From: Fibrobacter sp.
GTDB taxonomy: Bacteria; Fibrobacterota; Chitinivibrionia; Chitinivibrionales; Chitinispirillaceae
NCBI GenBank assembly: GCA_012513915.1
Contig: JAAZBG010000200.1
Span: 1-35,378, forward strand
Direction: 5' to 3'
DNA length: 35,378 nt
The notes under the pieces were generated by a model. It was not told the origin of the DNA. It searched no databases and saw only the letters and a list, made by a program, of their open reading frames with translations. The translations under genes and the position numbers were made by a program. This document shows positions 24,958-32,835 of this stretch, piece after piece. Positions within the stretch are counted from its first letter, which is position 1. Every line of letters begins with the position of its first letter.

Positions 24958-25052
24958 TAGCCATTATTTTATTAGGTGGTTATTGTACATACCTTGCTAA
25001 TTTGACAAACGACACTCCAAAGCCAATGCTCCCGGAAAACGGAATTTATTAA
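24954..25052 (+). pseudogene. N-terminal stub of a sugar-phosphate nucleotidyltransferase
   Basis: A 32-codon frame starting ATG at 24954, overlapping the HAD gene by 4 bases (ATGA), and ending TAA at 25050-25052. The product has IILLGGYCTYLANLTNDTPK followed by PMLPENG, clearly the start of an NTP-transferase (usual form: AIILAGGxGTRLxxLT...PKPMLP). The GxGTR signature has become YCTY, losing the conserved Gly and the catalytic Arg, and the rest of the gene (about 200 codons) is missing. A degenerate AGTAGCA heptad repeat follows 12-30 bp after the stop. This is the remains of the pathway's activating enzyme (HddC/RmlA type). Confidence 0.8.
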
Positions 25053-25063
25053 TAACAGTCGTT

Positions 25064-25081
25064 GCTTACTACTTGCTACTC
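25064..25081. repeat. Short inverted-orientation heptad repeat
   Basis: The minus strand reads AGTAGCA, AGTAGTA, AGCA, the same family as the window-end arrays but in the opposite orientation. It lies between the truncated nucleotidyltransferase and the 3' end of the PAC2 gene. Confidence 0.6.
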
Positions 25082-25132
25082 TAAATAGATCCCGCATCCT
25101 GCATATATGTGTCTTACTTGTAACAACAATTG

Positions 25133-26062
25133 TTATCTAAAGAGATCAAGGAAGCGGTTCTCGTATAACTCGAAGAGATTCCATCTGTCAAGTTCCTTCT
25201 TTAAATCGCCTGCGATTGTCTTATCAGCTTTTGCATCATTAAACATACGTTCGATCTTTTCCATAACATACTGAGGAACCTTTTCCTGTTCAACGTCCTC
25301 AAGCTCCTGCTGTAACTGTTCATCGTCATGTGTTGCAGCTCCCCCTGAACTAAAATCTCTGATACGATCTTCAATTAGCGACAACTGTTGCGACATATTA
25401 TCAATATTTTCCTTGATTTCTGACAGGTCTACGTTAAAGTCAAGGAATTTGCTGATCGACTGAATCAACTGCAGCGATGCTTTAGGATAACTCAGATTGA
25501 CTGCATATCCCGGAATTGTACCGAGCATACATGCAGATTCGATCTGCCGAGATGCAGCCACACCCAGAAGCAAACCATTCAATCCGGCAATATATCCATC
25601 AGGCATTGGTGTAAGTCCATGCTGCTGTAAATCAATAAGGAATTCAGGTATATTACATGTGACAAGTACCTGTGACTCATCAGAATAGGACATCGGTTGT
25701 GCAAATGCTGCAAATGTAAACACATGCTGCACCGGATACTGTATGATAATATCAAGGATTGTCTTGATAATCATTATCCCCTCTTTACCGCTTATTTGAG
25801 CATTACTCTCAAAAATGATAAGATCCGGGTTATTGGTATAGTAGAACACCGCTGTAGGAATTTCAGGAAATTGTGATATTCCGTTTTTGACAACAATAGA
25901 ATCCGGAATAAAAAACGGACTCATATCAATCTCGGCAAACAACTGTGCATTAAGTTTACGCCTGAGATAGTCGACAGTGATCAACCCGACATTGCCCATC
26001 CCCGGCCATGCAGCAAGCACTGTAGGTGGACTTTTAAATTCAATCGTTTCAAGAGTTTTCAT
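25133..26062 (-). CDS. PAC2-family protein
   Basis: A soluble protein of about 309 residues from the PAC2 (proteasome assembly chaperone 2-like) family. Typical segments are LAAWPGMGNVGLITVDYL at the N-terminus, LIIFESNAQ, and GLLLGVAASRQIE. The C-terminal third (about 205-311) is a predicted coiled coil or helical tail rich in Glu, Gln and Asp. Archaeal homologues assist proteasome assembly; bacterial members have no established role, and no proteasome gene is in this window. The C-terminus (RFLDLFR) lacks a HbYX motif. Starts at TTG 26068, ATG 26065 or ATG 26062 are possible; GAGG fits the last best. Confidence 0.8.
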   Translation of the reverse strand: MKTLETIEFKSPPTVLAAWPGMGNVGLITVDYLRRKLNAQLFAEIDMSPFFIPDSIVVKNGISQFPEIPTAVFYYTNNPDLIIFESNAQISGKEGIMIIKTILDIIIQYPVQHVFTFAAFAQPMSYSDESQVLVTCNIPEFLIDLQQHGLTPMPDGYIAGLNGLLLGVAASRQIESACMLGTIPGYAVNLSYPKASLQLIQSISKFLDFNVDLSEIKENIDNMSQQLSLIEDRIRDFSSGGAATHDDEQLQQELEDVEQEKVPQYVMEKIERMFNDAKADKTIAGDLKKELDRWNLFELYENRFLDLFR

Positions 26063-26446
26063 CATCAATCCTCATAATTTCTGCATCCACAACACCCAAA
26101 TGGTTCGCTGAAGTATCGTATTTACATTACCGTATTAAAGTATAGATTTATTGTCGCTAATTTGTCTATTAGTAAGAGATTAATTTATGCTCTTGCCATT
26201 TTTAATTACTGCAGCAAGTACAAGGCAACAAGCAATAATTCAAGAGGATTCCACACAAAAAAAAAGATTATCAGTAAGCGAAGACCGTCCCCATACTGCC
26301 AGACAGCATTATCAACATAAGCTTTATTGCAGCTAAGTCCCTGCCTTATCTGTAATTCCGTAAACTAGTGCAACTACTTTACATTATTTTTTTTCAGAAA
26401 ATATGTTTTAATGGTGATAAACGGTTAAATAATCTATTTTAAGCCC
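26063..26446. other. Intergenic region between PAC2 and dus
   Basis: About 380 bp between divergent genes. A 48-codon frame from ATG 26187 has no recognisable content. At 26209-26236 there are four degenerate heptads (GCAGCAA, GTACAAG, GCAACAA, GCAATAA). The promoters of both neighbours should lie here, but I cannot assign them. Confidence 0.55.
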
Positions 26447-27424
26447 ATGTTTAATAAAAAATTAATTCTTGCACCCATGGCAGGTGTAACAGATTCTGTA
26501 TTCAGGCAGATATGTAAAAAAAAAGGCGCAGACATTGTTGTGTCTGAGATGGTAAGTGCGGAGGGACTCTTTTATAAATCAAAAAATACTTTAGAGATTA
26601 TGCGATTTATTGAGATGGAGCGGCCGATTGGTATACAGCTTTTCGGTTCAAATCCGGATCATCTCGCACGAGCGGCTGTGCAGATTTCTGAAACGATCAA
26701 ACCCGATTTTTTGGATTTAAACAGCGGGTGTCCTGTTTCAAAGGTAGTCAGCAAAAACGGGGGGGCATCACTGCTCAAAGACCGCCCCCTCTTTGAAACG
26801 ATTCTTAAAACGCTAGTTTCGTCAACAACAATACCGATTACAGTCAAGATCCGCTCAGGCTGGAACAAATATGAATGGGTTGATACAGATTTTGCAAAAG
26901 CAGCAGAGCAGTGTGGTGTCGCAGCAATTACGGTTCATCCCCGGTCACAAACCATGATGTTCACCGGGCACTCCTTCTGGGACCGGATCGCGGCTGTAAA
27001 GCAGTCTGTTTCCATTCCGGTAATCGGCAATGGTGATATTGTTCATGCTGAAGATGCGGTCAGGATGTTTAATGAAACCGGGTGTGATTCTGTGATGATC
27101 GGACGTGGCACCTATGGCAATCCGTGGATTTTTGAACAGATCAGGACGTTGCTTAACAATAAGCCAATAACGGATACATCAATAATTGACAGGTTAACAC
27201 TTGCCCTTGAACACCTTGAGCTGTTCAAATCTTTTTTCAGTGAAAGCCATGCCGCCAGGGAGATGAAAAAACATTGTGCATGGTATATAAAGGGAGTTTC
27301 CGAGGCGACGGTTCACAGGAACCACATTTTCAGGGCAGATACATATCAGGAGATTTACACATCAATAGAAAAGCTTATTGCAGCACAGCATCATAAAAAC
27401 AATTGTGACCATGGGGGTCTGTAA
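26447..27424 (+). CDS. dus: tRNA-dihydrouridine synthase
   Basis: FMN enzyme that reduces uridine to dihydrouridine in the tRNA D-loop, 325 residues. The TIM-barrel domain begins LAPMAGVTDSVFRQIC. Family segments are IGIQLFGSNP, the catalytic C95 in LDLNSGCPVSKV, ITVKIRSGW, AITVHPRSQTMMFTG and VIGNGDI...DSVMIGRGTYGNPW. The helical C-terminal domain follows. The closest match from memory is the DusB type. It overlaps larB by one base (TAATG), so the two are translated together. The ATG at 26447 has no strong ribosome binding site. Confidence 0.95.
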   Translation: MFNKKLILAPMAGVTDSVFRQICKKKGADIVVSEMVSAEGLFYKSKNTLEIMRFIEMERPIGIQLFGSNPDHLARAAVQISETIKPDFLDLNSGCPVSKVVSKNGGASLLKDRPLFETILKTLVSSTTIPITVKIRSGWNKYEWVDTDFAKAAEQCGVAAITVHPRSQTMMFTGHSFWDRIAAVKQSVSIPVIGNGDIVHAEDAVRMFNETGCDSVMIGRGTYGNPWIFEQIRTLLNNKPITDTSIIDRLTLALEHLELFKSFFSESHAAREMKKHCAWYIKGVSEATVHRNHIFRADTYQEIYTSIEKLIAAQHHKNNCDHGGL

Positions 27425-28185
27425 TGGATAACAGCAATCTTAAGTCAATTCTTGAAAAACTTTACAACAAGAGTATTTCTATTGATGATGCTCTTGGACA
27501 TTTAAAAGACCTCCCGTTTCAGGATCTCGGGTTTGCCAAGATTGATCATCACCGGGCACTACGTAAAGGGTATCCTGAAGTAATCTTCTGTCAAAGCAAG
27601 ACTCCTGATCAGGTCGTTGCGATTGCAAAAGCTCAGATCGAACACGGTGCGACCGTTTACGGAACAAGAGCAAGTACTGATGTTTTTGACGCCGTGCAAA
27701 AAGAGATTCCGGCCGTTGAAATTGACGAGCTGGGTAAAGTATTCTGGCACAAGTCATCATCATGGAACATGGCAGATAACGTACATGGGGAAATTCTTAT
27801 TTGTGCAGCCGGCACTGCAGACCTGAGTGTTGCACGTGAAGCTCAACGAACCATTGAAATAATCGGGCATCCGTGCAGAGTTCTTTCAGATGTCGGTGTC
27901 AGCGGAATTCATCGTCTGTTTGCATATAAAGAAGTCCTTTTGAATGCACCGGTAATTATTGTAATCGCAGGCATGGAAGGTGCGCTGCCATCAGTAATTG
28001 GCGGATTGGTTTCCTGTCCAATTATTGCCGTTCCAACAAGTGTCGGATATGGTTCCCATTTAAACGGCCTCGTCCCGATGTTTGCAATGCTCAATTCATG
28101 TGCGTCAGGGATGACCGTTGTAAATATCGATAACGGATTTGGTGCAGCATGCGCAGCGGTGGCGATTAACAGAGTCGGGTTGTGA
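27424..28185 (+). CDS. larB: LarB, nickel-pincer nucleotide carboxylase/hydrolase
   Basis: First enzyme of nickel-pincer cofactor synthesis: it carboxylates the pyridinium ring of nicotinic acid adenine dinucleotide and cleaves its phosphoanhydride. The 253-residue protein has the LarB N-terminus (HHRALRKGYPEVIFCQSKTP) and a PurE-like C-terminal domain with GTADLSVAREA, IAGMEGALPSVIGGLV (E185) and LNSCASGMTVVNIDNGFGAA. C226 corresponds to the cysteine that binds substrate in the Lactiplantibacillus enzyme. No larC, larE or larA is in the window, so the rest of the pathway must be elsewhere or absent. A heptad array begins 8 bp after the stop. Confidence 0.93.
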   Translation: MDNSNLKSILEKLYNKSISIDDALGHLKDLPFQDLGFAKIDHHRALRKGYPEVIFCQSKTPDQVVAIAKAQIEHGATVYGTRASTDVFDAVQKEIPAVEIDELGKVFWHKSSSWNMADNVHGEILICAAGTADLSVAREAQRTIEIIGHPCRVLSDVGVSGIHRLFAYKEVLLNAPVIIVIAGMEGALPSVIGGLVSCPIIAVPTSVGYGSHLNGLVPMFAMLNSCASGMTVVNIDNGFGAACAAVAINRVGL

Positions 28186-28192
28186 TGAACTG

Positions 28193-28223
28193 TAGCAAGT
28201 AGCAGGTAGCAAGTAGCAAGTAG
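28193..28223. repeat. Heptad array TAGCAAG x4.4
   Basis: Units TAGCAAG, TAGCAGG, TAGCAAG, TAGCAAG, TAG start just after the larB stop codon. Same family and orientation as the arrays at both window ends. It lies between the 3' ends of two converging genes. Confidence 0.9.
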
Positions 28224-28417
28224 AGATTGTCAGCAGTCTGGTTTTCTAATCGCAAATCCACTAAAGTATAATGTAGAGAATTTTACATTTTTTAATATGA
28301 ATTTTTGTGTTATTTCTACATTTTTTCATAGGAATATTTGCATTCATATCCACTTTATCTGGCCGGGCGATTTTCGCTTGTTTAAAAAGCATTTGAATTA
28401 TTTACAATAAAGTAATA

Positions 28418-29164
28418 CTAAAACGTAACAAGATACAAATGCGCCCAATTCTTTCCTGTGATATAAAACAACGAATCCTTTTCCCGGTATGCAATGCCAT
28501 TAAGCACGCATTCCTGAGACACTGGTCTCTCGGTTGCAACGACATCTGAACAATCAATCAGGCGCGTTACTGTACCCGTATTCAGATCAATCTCTGCGAT
28601 TGCGTTTTCATACCAGATATTTGCGTACAGTTTACCATTTGCAAATTCAAGTTCATTAAGATTACGTAGCGGCTTTCCATTCAGCCGTATCTGAAGTTTA
28701 CGTTTCACCGCAAATGAAGAATCACGAACATATATGGTATCGGAACCGTTACTCATATAAATTGATGTTGTATCATGTGCAAGCCCCCACCCCTCACCTG
28801 AATAGGTAATTTTCTTTTTCAGTTTAAAATCCGATGGTGAGTAGACAAAACAGGTTGATTCCCTCCATGTCAACTGAAACAACTTTCCTTTAAATACTGT
28901 ACACCCTTCAGCAAACACATTGTCAACAGATATTTTTTTGAGTATTACACCATTTGTGTCAAGCATCCGCAGTGATGATTTTCCATATAAACCGGTGCTT
29001 TCAATAAGTTTCCCGTTGTACATTTCAAGCCCCTGGGTAAAAGCATTCCGGTCATGATTGATACGTTTAATGATTTTCGGCTGCACAAATGGAGTCTGGC
29101 GAAATTGTGTATGAACAATTGTTACCAAAACCAATAAAATCATTATACCGTTACAACACTTCAT
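28418..29164 (-). CDS. Glutaminyl-peptide cyclotransferase (beta-propeller type)
   Basis: Exported enzyme that cyclises N-terminal Gln of proteins to pyroglutamate, of the plant/bacterial five-bladed propeller family (unrelated to the animal zinc enzyme). From ATG 29164 it is 248 residues with a signal peptide (about 1-20). Diagnostic segments are AFTQGLEMYNGKLIESTG, FAEGCTVFKGKLFQLTW, GEGWGLA, MSNGSDTIY, LRNLNELEFANGKLYANIW and LNGIAY...FYITGKNW. The frame extends to 29221, but GGAG is positioned before 29164. It probably modifies exported proteins after signal-peptide removal, and lies downstream of the exported metallopeptidase gene, perhaps in the same transcript. Confidence 0.93.
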   Translation of the reverse strand: MKCCNGIMILLVLVTIVHTQFRQTPFVQPKIIKRINHDRNAFTQGLEMYNGKLIESTGLYGKSSLRMLDTNGVILKKISVDNVFAEGCTVFKGKLFQLTWRESTCFVYSPSDFKLKKKITYSGEGWGLAHDTTSIYMSNGSDTIYVRDSSFAVKRKLQIRLNGKPLRNLNELEFANGKLYANIWYENAIAEIDLNTGTVTRLIDCSDVVATERPVSQECVLNGIAYREKDSLFYITGKNWAHLYLVTF

Positions 29165-29195
29165 TCCCGTCTCCAATAGTAAAATATTAAACCAT

Positions 29196-29590
29196 TTATG
29201 AGATACTGTATGTACTACCAACTATCCAGGAGCCGAAATAATCCTGAATTCCGCGGTTGAGCGTGAGTGATATGCACACGATATTGTTACAGATTGTTTT
29301 GCAAAAAGCGTAGGCATACTCGGTGCAGTATGGTGAGCATTTTTGCAATGCTAAATGTGACAATAGCTTGCGCAGAGCATCACGATTCAACTGCGGATTT
29401 TTAAATAATACATTGCGACTCCTGACCATCTCCTGATGCACTAAAGGTCTGCATTCTTTTTTCAAAAATAATCGTAAACAATTAAACCGGCAATAACAAA
29501 CGGAGAGAGTGCATCAACGTCCCCAGGCAGATGTAATTCTGTCTGATGCTCAAGTTCTGCCCATTTTGGATAGAGCAGCAAAAATCTCAT
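29196..29590 (-). pseudogene. Possible frameshifted small gene between metallopeptidase and cyclase
   Basis: Two frames abut. The first, 29590-29462, starts with an ATG overlapping the metallopeptidase stop by one base (TAATG) and encodes 42 residues (start MRFLLLYPKWAELEHQTELH). The second, open from a TTG at 29465 to 29196, encodes about 88 more residues with several cysteines (ALQKCSPYCTEYAYAFCKT). The switch occurs at a T5-G-A6 run, so a -1 slip, a real frameshift mutation or a homopolymer sequencing error could join them into about 130 residues. The YPKW..L..QT..HLP start recalls B12-binding radical SAM proteins, but I am not confident of this. Confidence 0.4.
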
Positions 29591-32500
29591 TAAAACTCCG
29601 AAGCTACTTTCAGGTAGACTTTTTCTTGTAACAGCTCGTAATCAACACCAATAATAAATTTCTTGAAATACATATTCGATCTATAGTGTCCAAGTTCCAC
29701 CGCGGCACTAACCAGATGCCCTGCTGCAGCATTTTTTGAGTAGTTCTTATCATGTATAATTTTACTTGATGGATTATCAAGAAATGCACCATTCATTTCA
29801 AGAAGCAGGGAATAACCGACAGACCCGTAAAAATTATCAAAATAATACCTGTTGCCGGTATTTATGTTCCTGACAATAGGAAAAACATATTTCGCAGAGG
29901 CCATAGACTGTAGCAGCATTGTTGATTCATCTTTAAAATCATCAAATAACATTGCTCTGTCAAACAGGTAATAATTACCCTGAAGTGCAAGCTGCAGGGC
30001 ATTATATTTACTTATTGGGAATGCATGAAACAATAGCGCGGATGTATAACATGCGTTTACATTATACATCCTTGTCTCTGATTGGTCATAATCAACATAC
30101 TCGACTTCTTCAAATGGAATAAACTCTGCACCGGTAGAAATTGTAACCTGACTATAGTTATTATAATTATAATTTATATCCTCATTGTAGGTACCCGTTG
30201 TACTCCAGTTAAAGACTACCGGTACTTGTCCGTATAACCAAGTGGAGTTTGCCGATACTTGTCCGTTTAACGATGGAAATGAGAGAAGAATAGACGGTAA
30301 TGCACCGACCGCAATTGTTGCATTTTTCGATAGTTGATACTCAGACAACAAGGATACATTAATTAAATATGGTATGGGAATAATTGGAGTAACTGCTGCG
30401 ATCTGAAATTGCAGTGTTGCTTTATTCTCTTTATTTACCAGTGACAACATTGGTTGTAAATAAACCTGATACTTTAGAGAATTTGTATCAGATGAATCTG
30501 CTTTTGCAGCCTGAGATTTAAAAACCTGATTTAACCTCGTATTAAAATCATTATTCTTTATAATTCCTGAACTGAGAATTTCACCTCTAACCTCGGGTAT
30601 TTTCATTAATGCCTTCTGACGAAGAATATTAAAATCTTGCAACATTGTCGGCTTATAACTCATCTTCCGGCTATCTGCCACACGTTCGTTCAGACCGGCA
30701 ACTCCTGCAGCGATTCCCACTGCTTTGTTCTTTTTATCAAGAGGATCCTCTTGATACAATGAAATGGAGACTCCTGTATTGTATGTTGTTGAATCAATAT
30801 CCACATTGTCATCTTTAATAACGAATCCATCATTACGCGTTATCGCGCCAAAAATTGTAAACTCAGACAGTTTACGTCCATAATGTGTTCGATAGGGTGT
30901 TGCGTTAATTGTTACTTTACCCTTGGGTGTTGGCAGGGATCTAAAGGCGCAGGCAGTCACGGATGGAATCTGATACGCTGCACCACTAATAGTGCATTTA
31001 GCAATGGTAAATCCAGATGCATTATAACCGCTGTAGACAATAGTACTATCACCAATTACAACTGGAGAAAAACATCCGGTAATTGTATTTGTGTACCGTT
31101 GTAAGTCGGATCCATCACTGTTAATACTATAGATATTATTGACTCCATCATAATCAGCATTGAAATAGATCCGGCCATCCGTAGCCCAGTATGGTGATTC
31201 TTCCCGGGCTGTATTTGATGTCAGATTCGTAACCGTAGTGTCAACAATAGAATAAACAAACAGCTTTGAAACCCCATCAACGAGTTTCTCGGCAACAAAC
31301 ATAGTTGAATCGTAAGGACTCCATGATAATCGTAAAATCGGTTCTCCTATCACTGTTTTGACAATATTCCTAATACTCCCGCTTGCGCTATCGAGAATAC
31401 CAGGCTGGAAAACGCCTTTATTAAATGTCACAACTCCGATTGATCCGTTAACAGGAGAAACTGCCACATTGTAAACACGACCACTTTTGGTTATTCGAGT
31501 GGTCTTTCCTGTCTGCAAATCAAATGAAAAGAGATCATTAAGAAAAGATCCGTGCCTGTCGGGATCACGCGACTTGATAAAGTACACTTTACGGGAATCG
31601 TTCGAGAACGCCCAGGATGTATGAGCATACCGGATTTTATGGATCATTTTACCGGTTGTATACTCGCAAATCAAAAGTGATGTCTGTCCGGCATCATCAC
31701 GACCGCTTGACAAATACCCAAGAAACCGTTTATCCGGCGATACCAGCGGTACAGTATTAGTCAAACCACCATGACTTAGAACGGTCTCCGCAGAACCCGC
31801 TGATGGAAACCTGACACTGTATGACTGTCTCAAACTATCAAGCCACTCATCATAAAATGATTCAACCTGACGGCCGGTTCGCTCGATGAATTCGGTTCGA
31901 AAATCGACGCGTTCCGATGCCCCGTTTCTCAAAATAGCAGTTATCCTGTCAAGCCCGCACCGACTGACAAGAAACTTGACAAAAGAATACCCCTGATTAT
32001 ATACCTGTTCATTGCCGCGTGAATCATGGCTGAAAACACCCATTTCATCAAGACTCAGCTGCCGTCTTGCCATCACTGCTGTGCGCAGCAGCATCTCCCG
32101 ACGCGCGTCCCAGCAATCGTGTCCCATCCGTTCTGCTCCCAATTGCGCAATACCCTCAGCAAACCAGTTTGGCCATGGTGTTATTTTAGCGGCAATCTCC
32201 TGAAGGGTAAGGTTTTCGCTTGGGCCCTGAAGATTCAGGTCTATGGCCATATCGATCATTGTCGAGCGGCGGTTATTATTACTTTCAAGGCTGAGAATGT
32301 GAGTAATTTCATGTGAAATAACATTTCTCAGCCAGGTGGTATTCGCACGAAACTCCATCTGTGCATCAGGTATCCAGATCATTATTGCCCCGGATGAATA
32401 ATCTGCCCATCCGTTACTGTAATCATCGTAATCTGCAAGTGATAATTCAATGCGATTTCGAAGCTTGTAATCAAACAAAGAGGCAATCGCCGCATACGTT

Positions 32501-32667
32501 TCCTCTGCAATTTTCCATGATGCATACAATGCGGGTTCGGTCTTGTCATAGTAGTTAATGGAGAAATGCTCTGTTGTAATAGTTCTCCATTTTATTTCCG
32601 GATGATTGTACCCGGTGCAATAGGCAACCGTAATAAGAATTGACAATCCACACAGCAGTTTCTTCAT
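29590..32667 (-). CDS. Exported gluzincin-like metallopeptidase with propeller and beta-barrel regions
   Basis: A 1025-residue exported protein. A signal peptide (about 1-19) precedes a peptidase domain of the MA clan: HEITH (119-123) with the third zinc ligand probably E171 in WFAEGIAQLG. Then comes a TolB/PD40-like propeller (about 280-590), with repeated segments such as DKRFLGYLSSG, WSPYDSTMFVAE and WATDGRIYFNADYDG. The remaining part (about 610-1025) alternates polar and hydrophobic residues and ends in Phe (VYLKVASEF), as outer-membrane beta-barrels do. I infer a surface or periplasm-facing protease anchored in the outer membrane. The frame extends to 32811, but ATG 32667 has AAGGG upstream and starts the signal peptide. 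Confidence 0.8.
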   Translation of the reverse strand: MKKLLCGLSILITVAYCTGYNHPEIKWRTITTEHFSINYYDKTEPALYASWKIAEETYAAIASLFDYKLRNRIELSLADYDDYSNGWADYSSGAIMIWIPDAQMEFRANTTWLRNVISHEITHILSLESNNNRRSTMIDMAIDLNLQGPSENLTLQEIAAKITPWPNWFAEGIAQLGAERMGHDCWDARREMLLRTAVMARRQLSLDEMGVFSHDSRGNEQVYNQGYSFVKFLVSRCGLDRITAILRNGASERVDFRTEFIERTGRQVESFYDEWLDSLRQSYSVRFPSAGSAETVLSHGGLTNTVPLVSPDKRFLGYLSSGRDDAGQTSLLICEYTTGKMIHKIRYAHTSWAFSNDSRKVYFIKSRDPDRHGSFLNDLFSFDLQTGKTTRITKSGRVYNVAVSPVNGSIGVVTFNKGVFQPGILDSASGSIRNIVKTVIGEPILRLSWSPYDSTMFVAEKLVDGVSKLFVYSIVDTTVTNLTSNTAREESPYWATDGRIYFNADYDGVNNIYSINSDGSDLQRYTNTITGCFSPVVIGDSTIVYSGYNASGFTIAKCTISGAAYQIPSVTACAFRSLPTPKGKVTINATPYRTHYGRKLSEFTIFGAITRNDGFVIKDDNVDIDSTTYNTGVSISLYQEDPLDKKNKAVGIAAGVAGLNERVADSRKMSYKPTMLQDFNILRQKALMKIPEVRGEILSSGIIKNNDFNTRLNQVFKSQAAKADSSDTNSLKYQVYLQPMLSLVNKENKATLQFQIAAVTPIIPIPYLINVSLLSEYQLSKNATIAVGALPSILLSFPSLNGQVSANSTWLYGQVPVVFNWSTTGTYNEDINYNYNNYSQVTISTGAEFIPFEEVEYVDYDQSETRMYNVNACYTSALLFHAFPISKYNALQLALQGNYYLFDRAMLFDDFKDESTMLLQSMASAKYVFPIVRNINTGNRYYFDNFYGSVGYSLLLEMNGAFLDNPSSKIIHDKNYSKNAAAGHLVSAAVELGHYRSNMYFKKFIIGVDYELLQEKVYLKVASEF

Positions 32668-32835
32668 GCAATGCCCTTGATGATAAATAATTATGCAGGA
32701 AAATGCGCAATTACACGTAAATCCCGACAGATTTTTCCAAAATAGTTTCAGACAGTGTATTTTAGGAAGCTGGGACAGAAGAAATACAACAATGTCATAA
32801 CGTGATAGCAACTATTACATATTCTATATCAATTG

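Noticed and set aside
26187..26333. 48-codon frame between the PAC2 and dus genes
   Set aside because: No recognisable motif or ribosome binding site, and part of it is degenerate heptad repeat.
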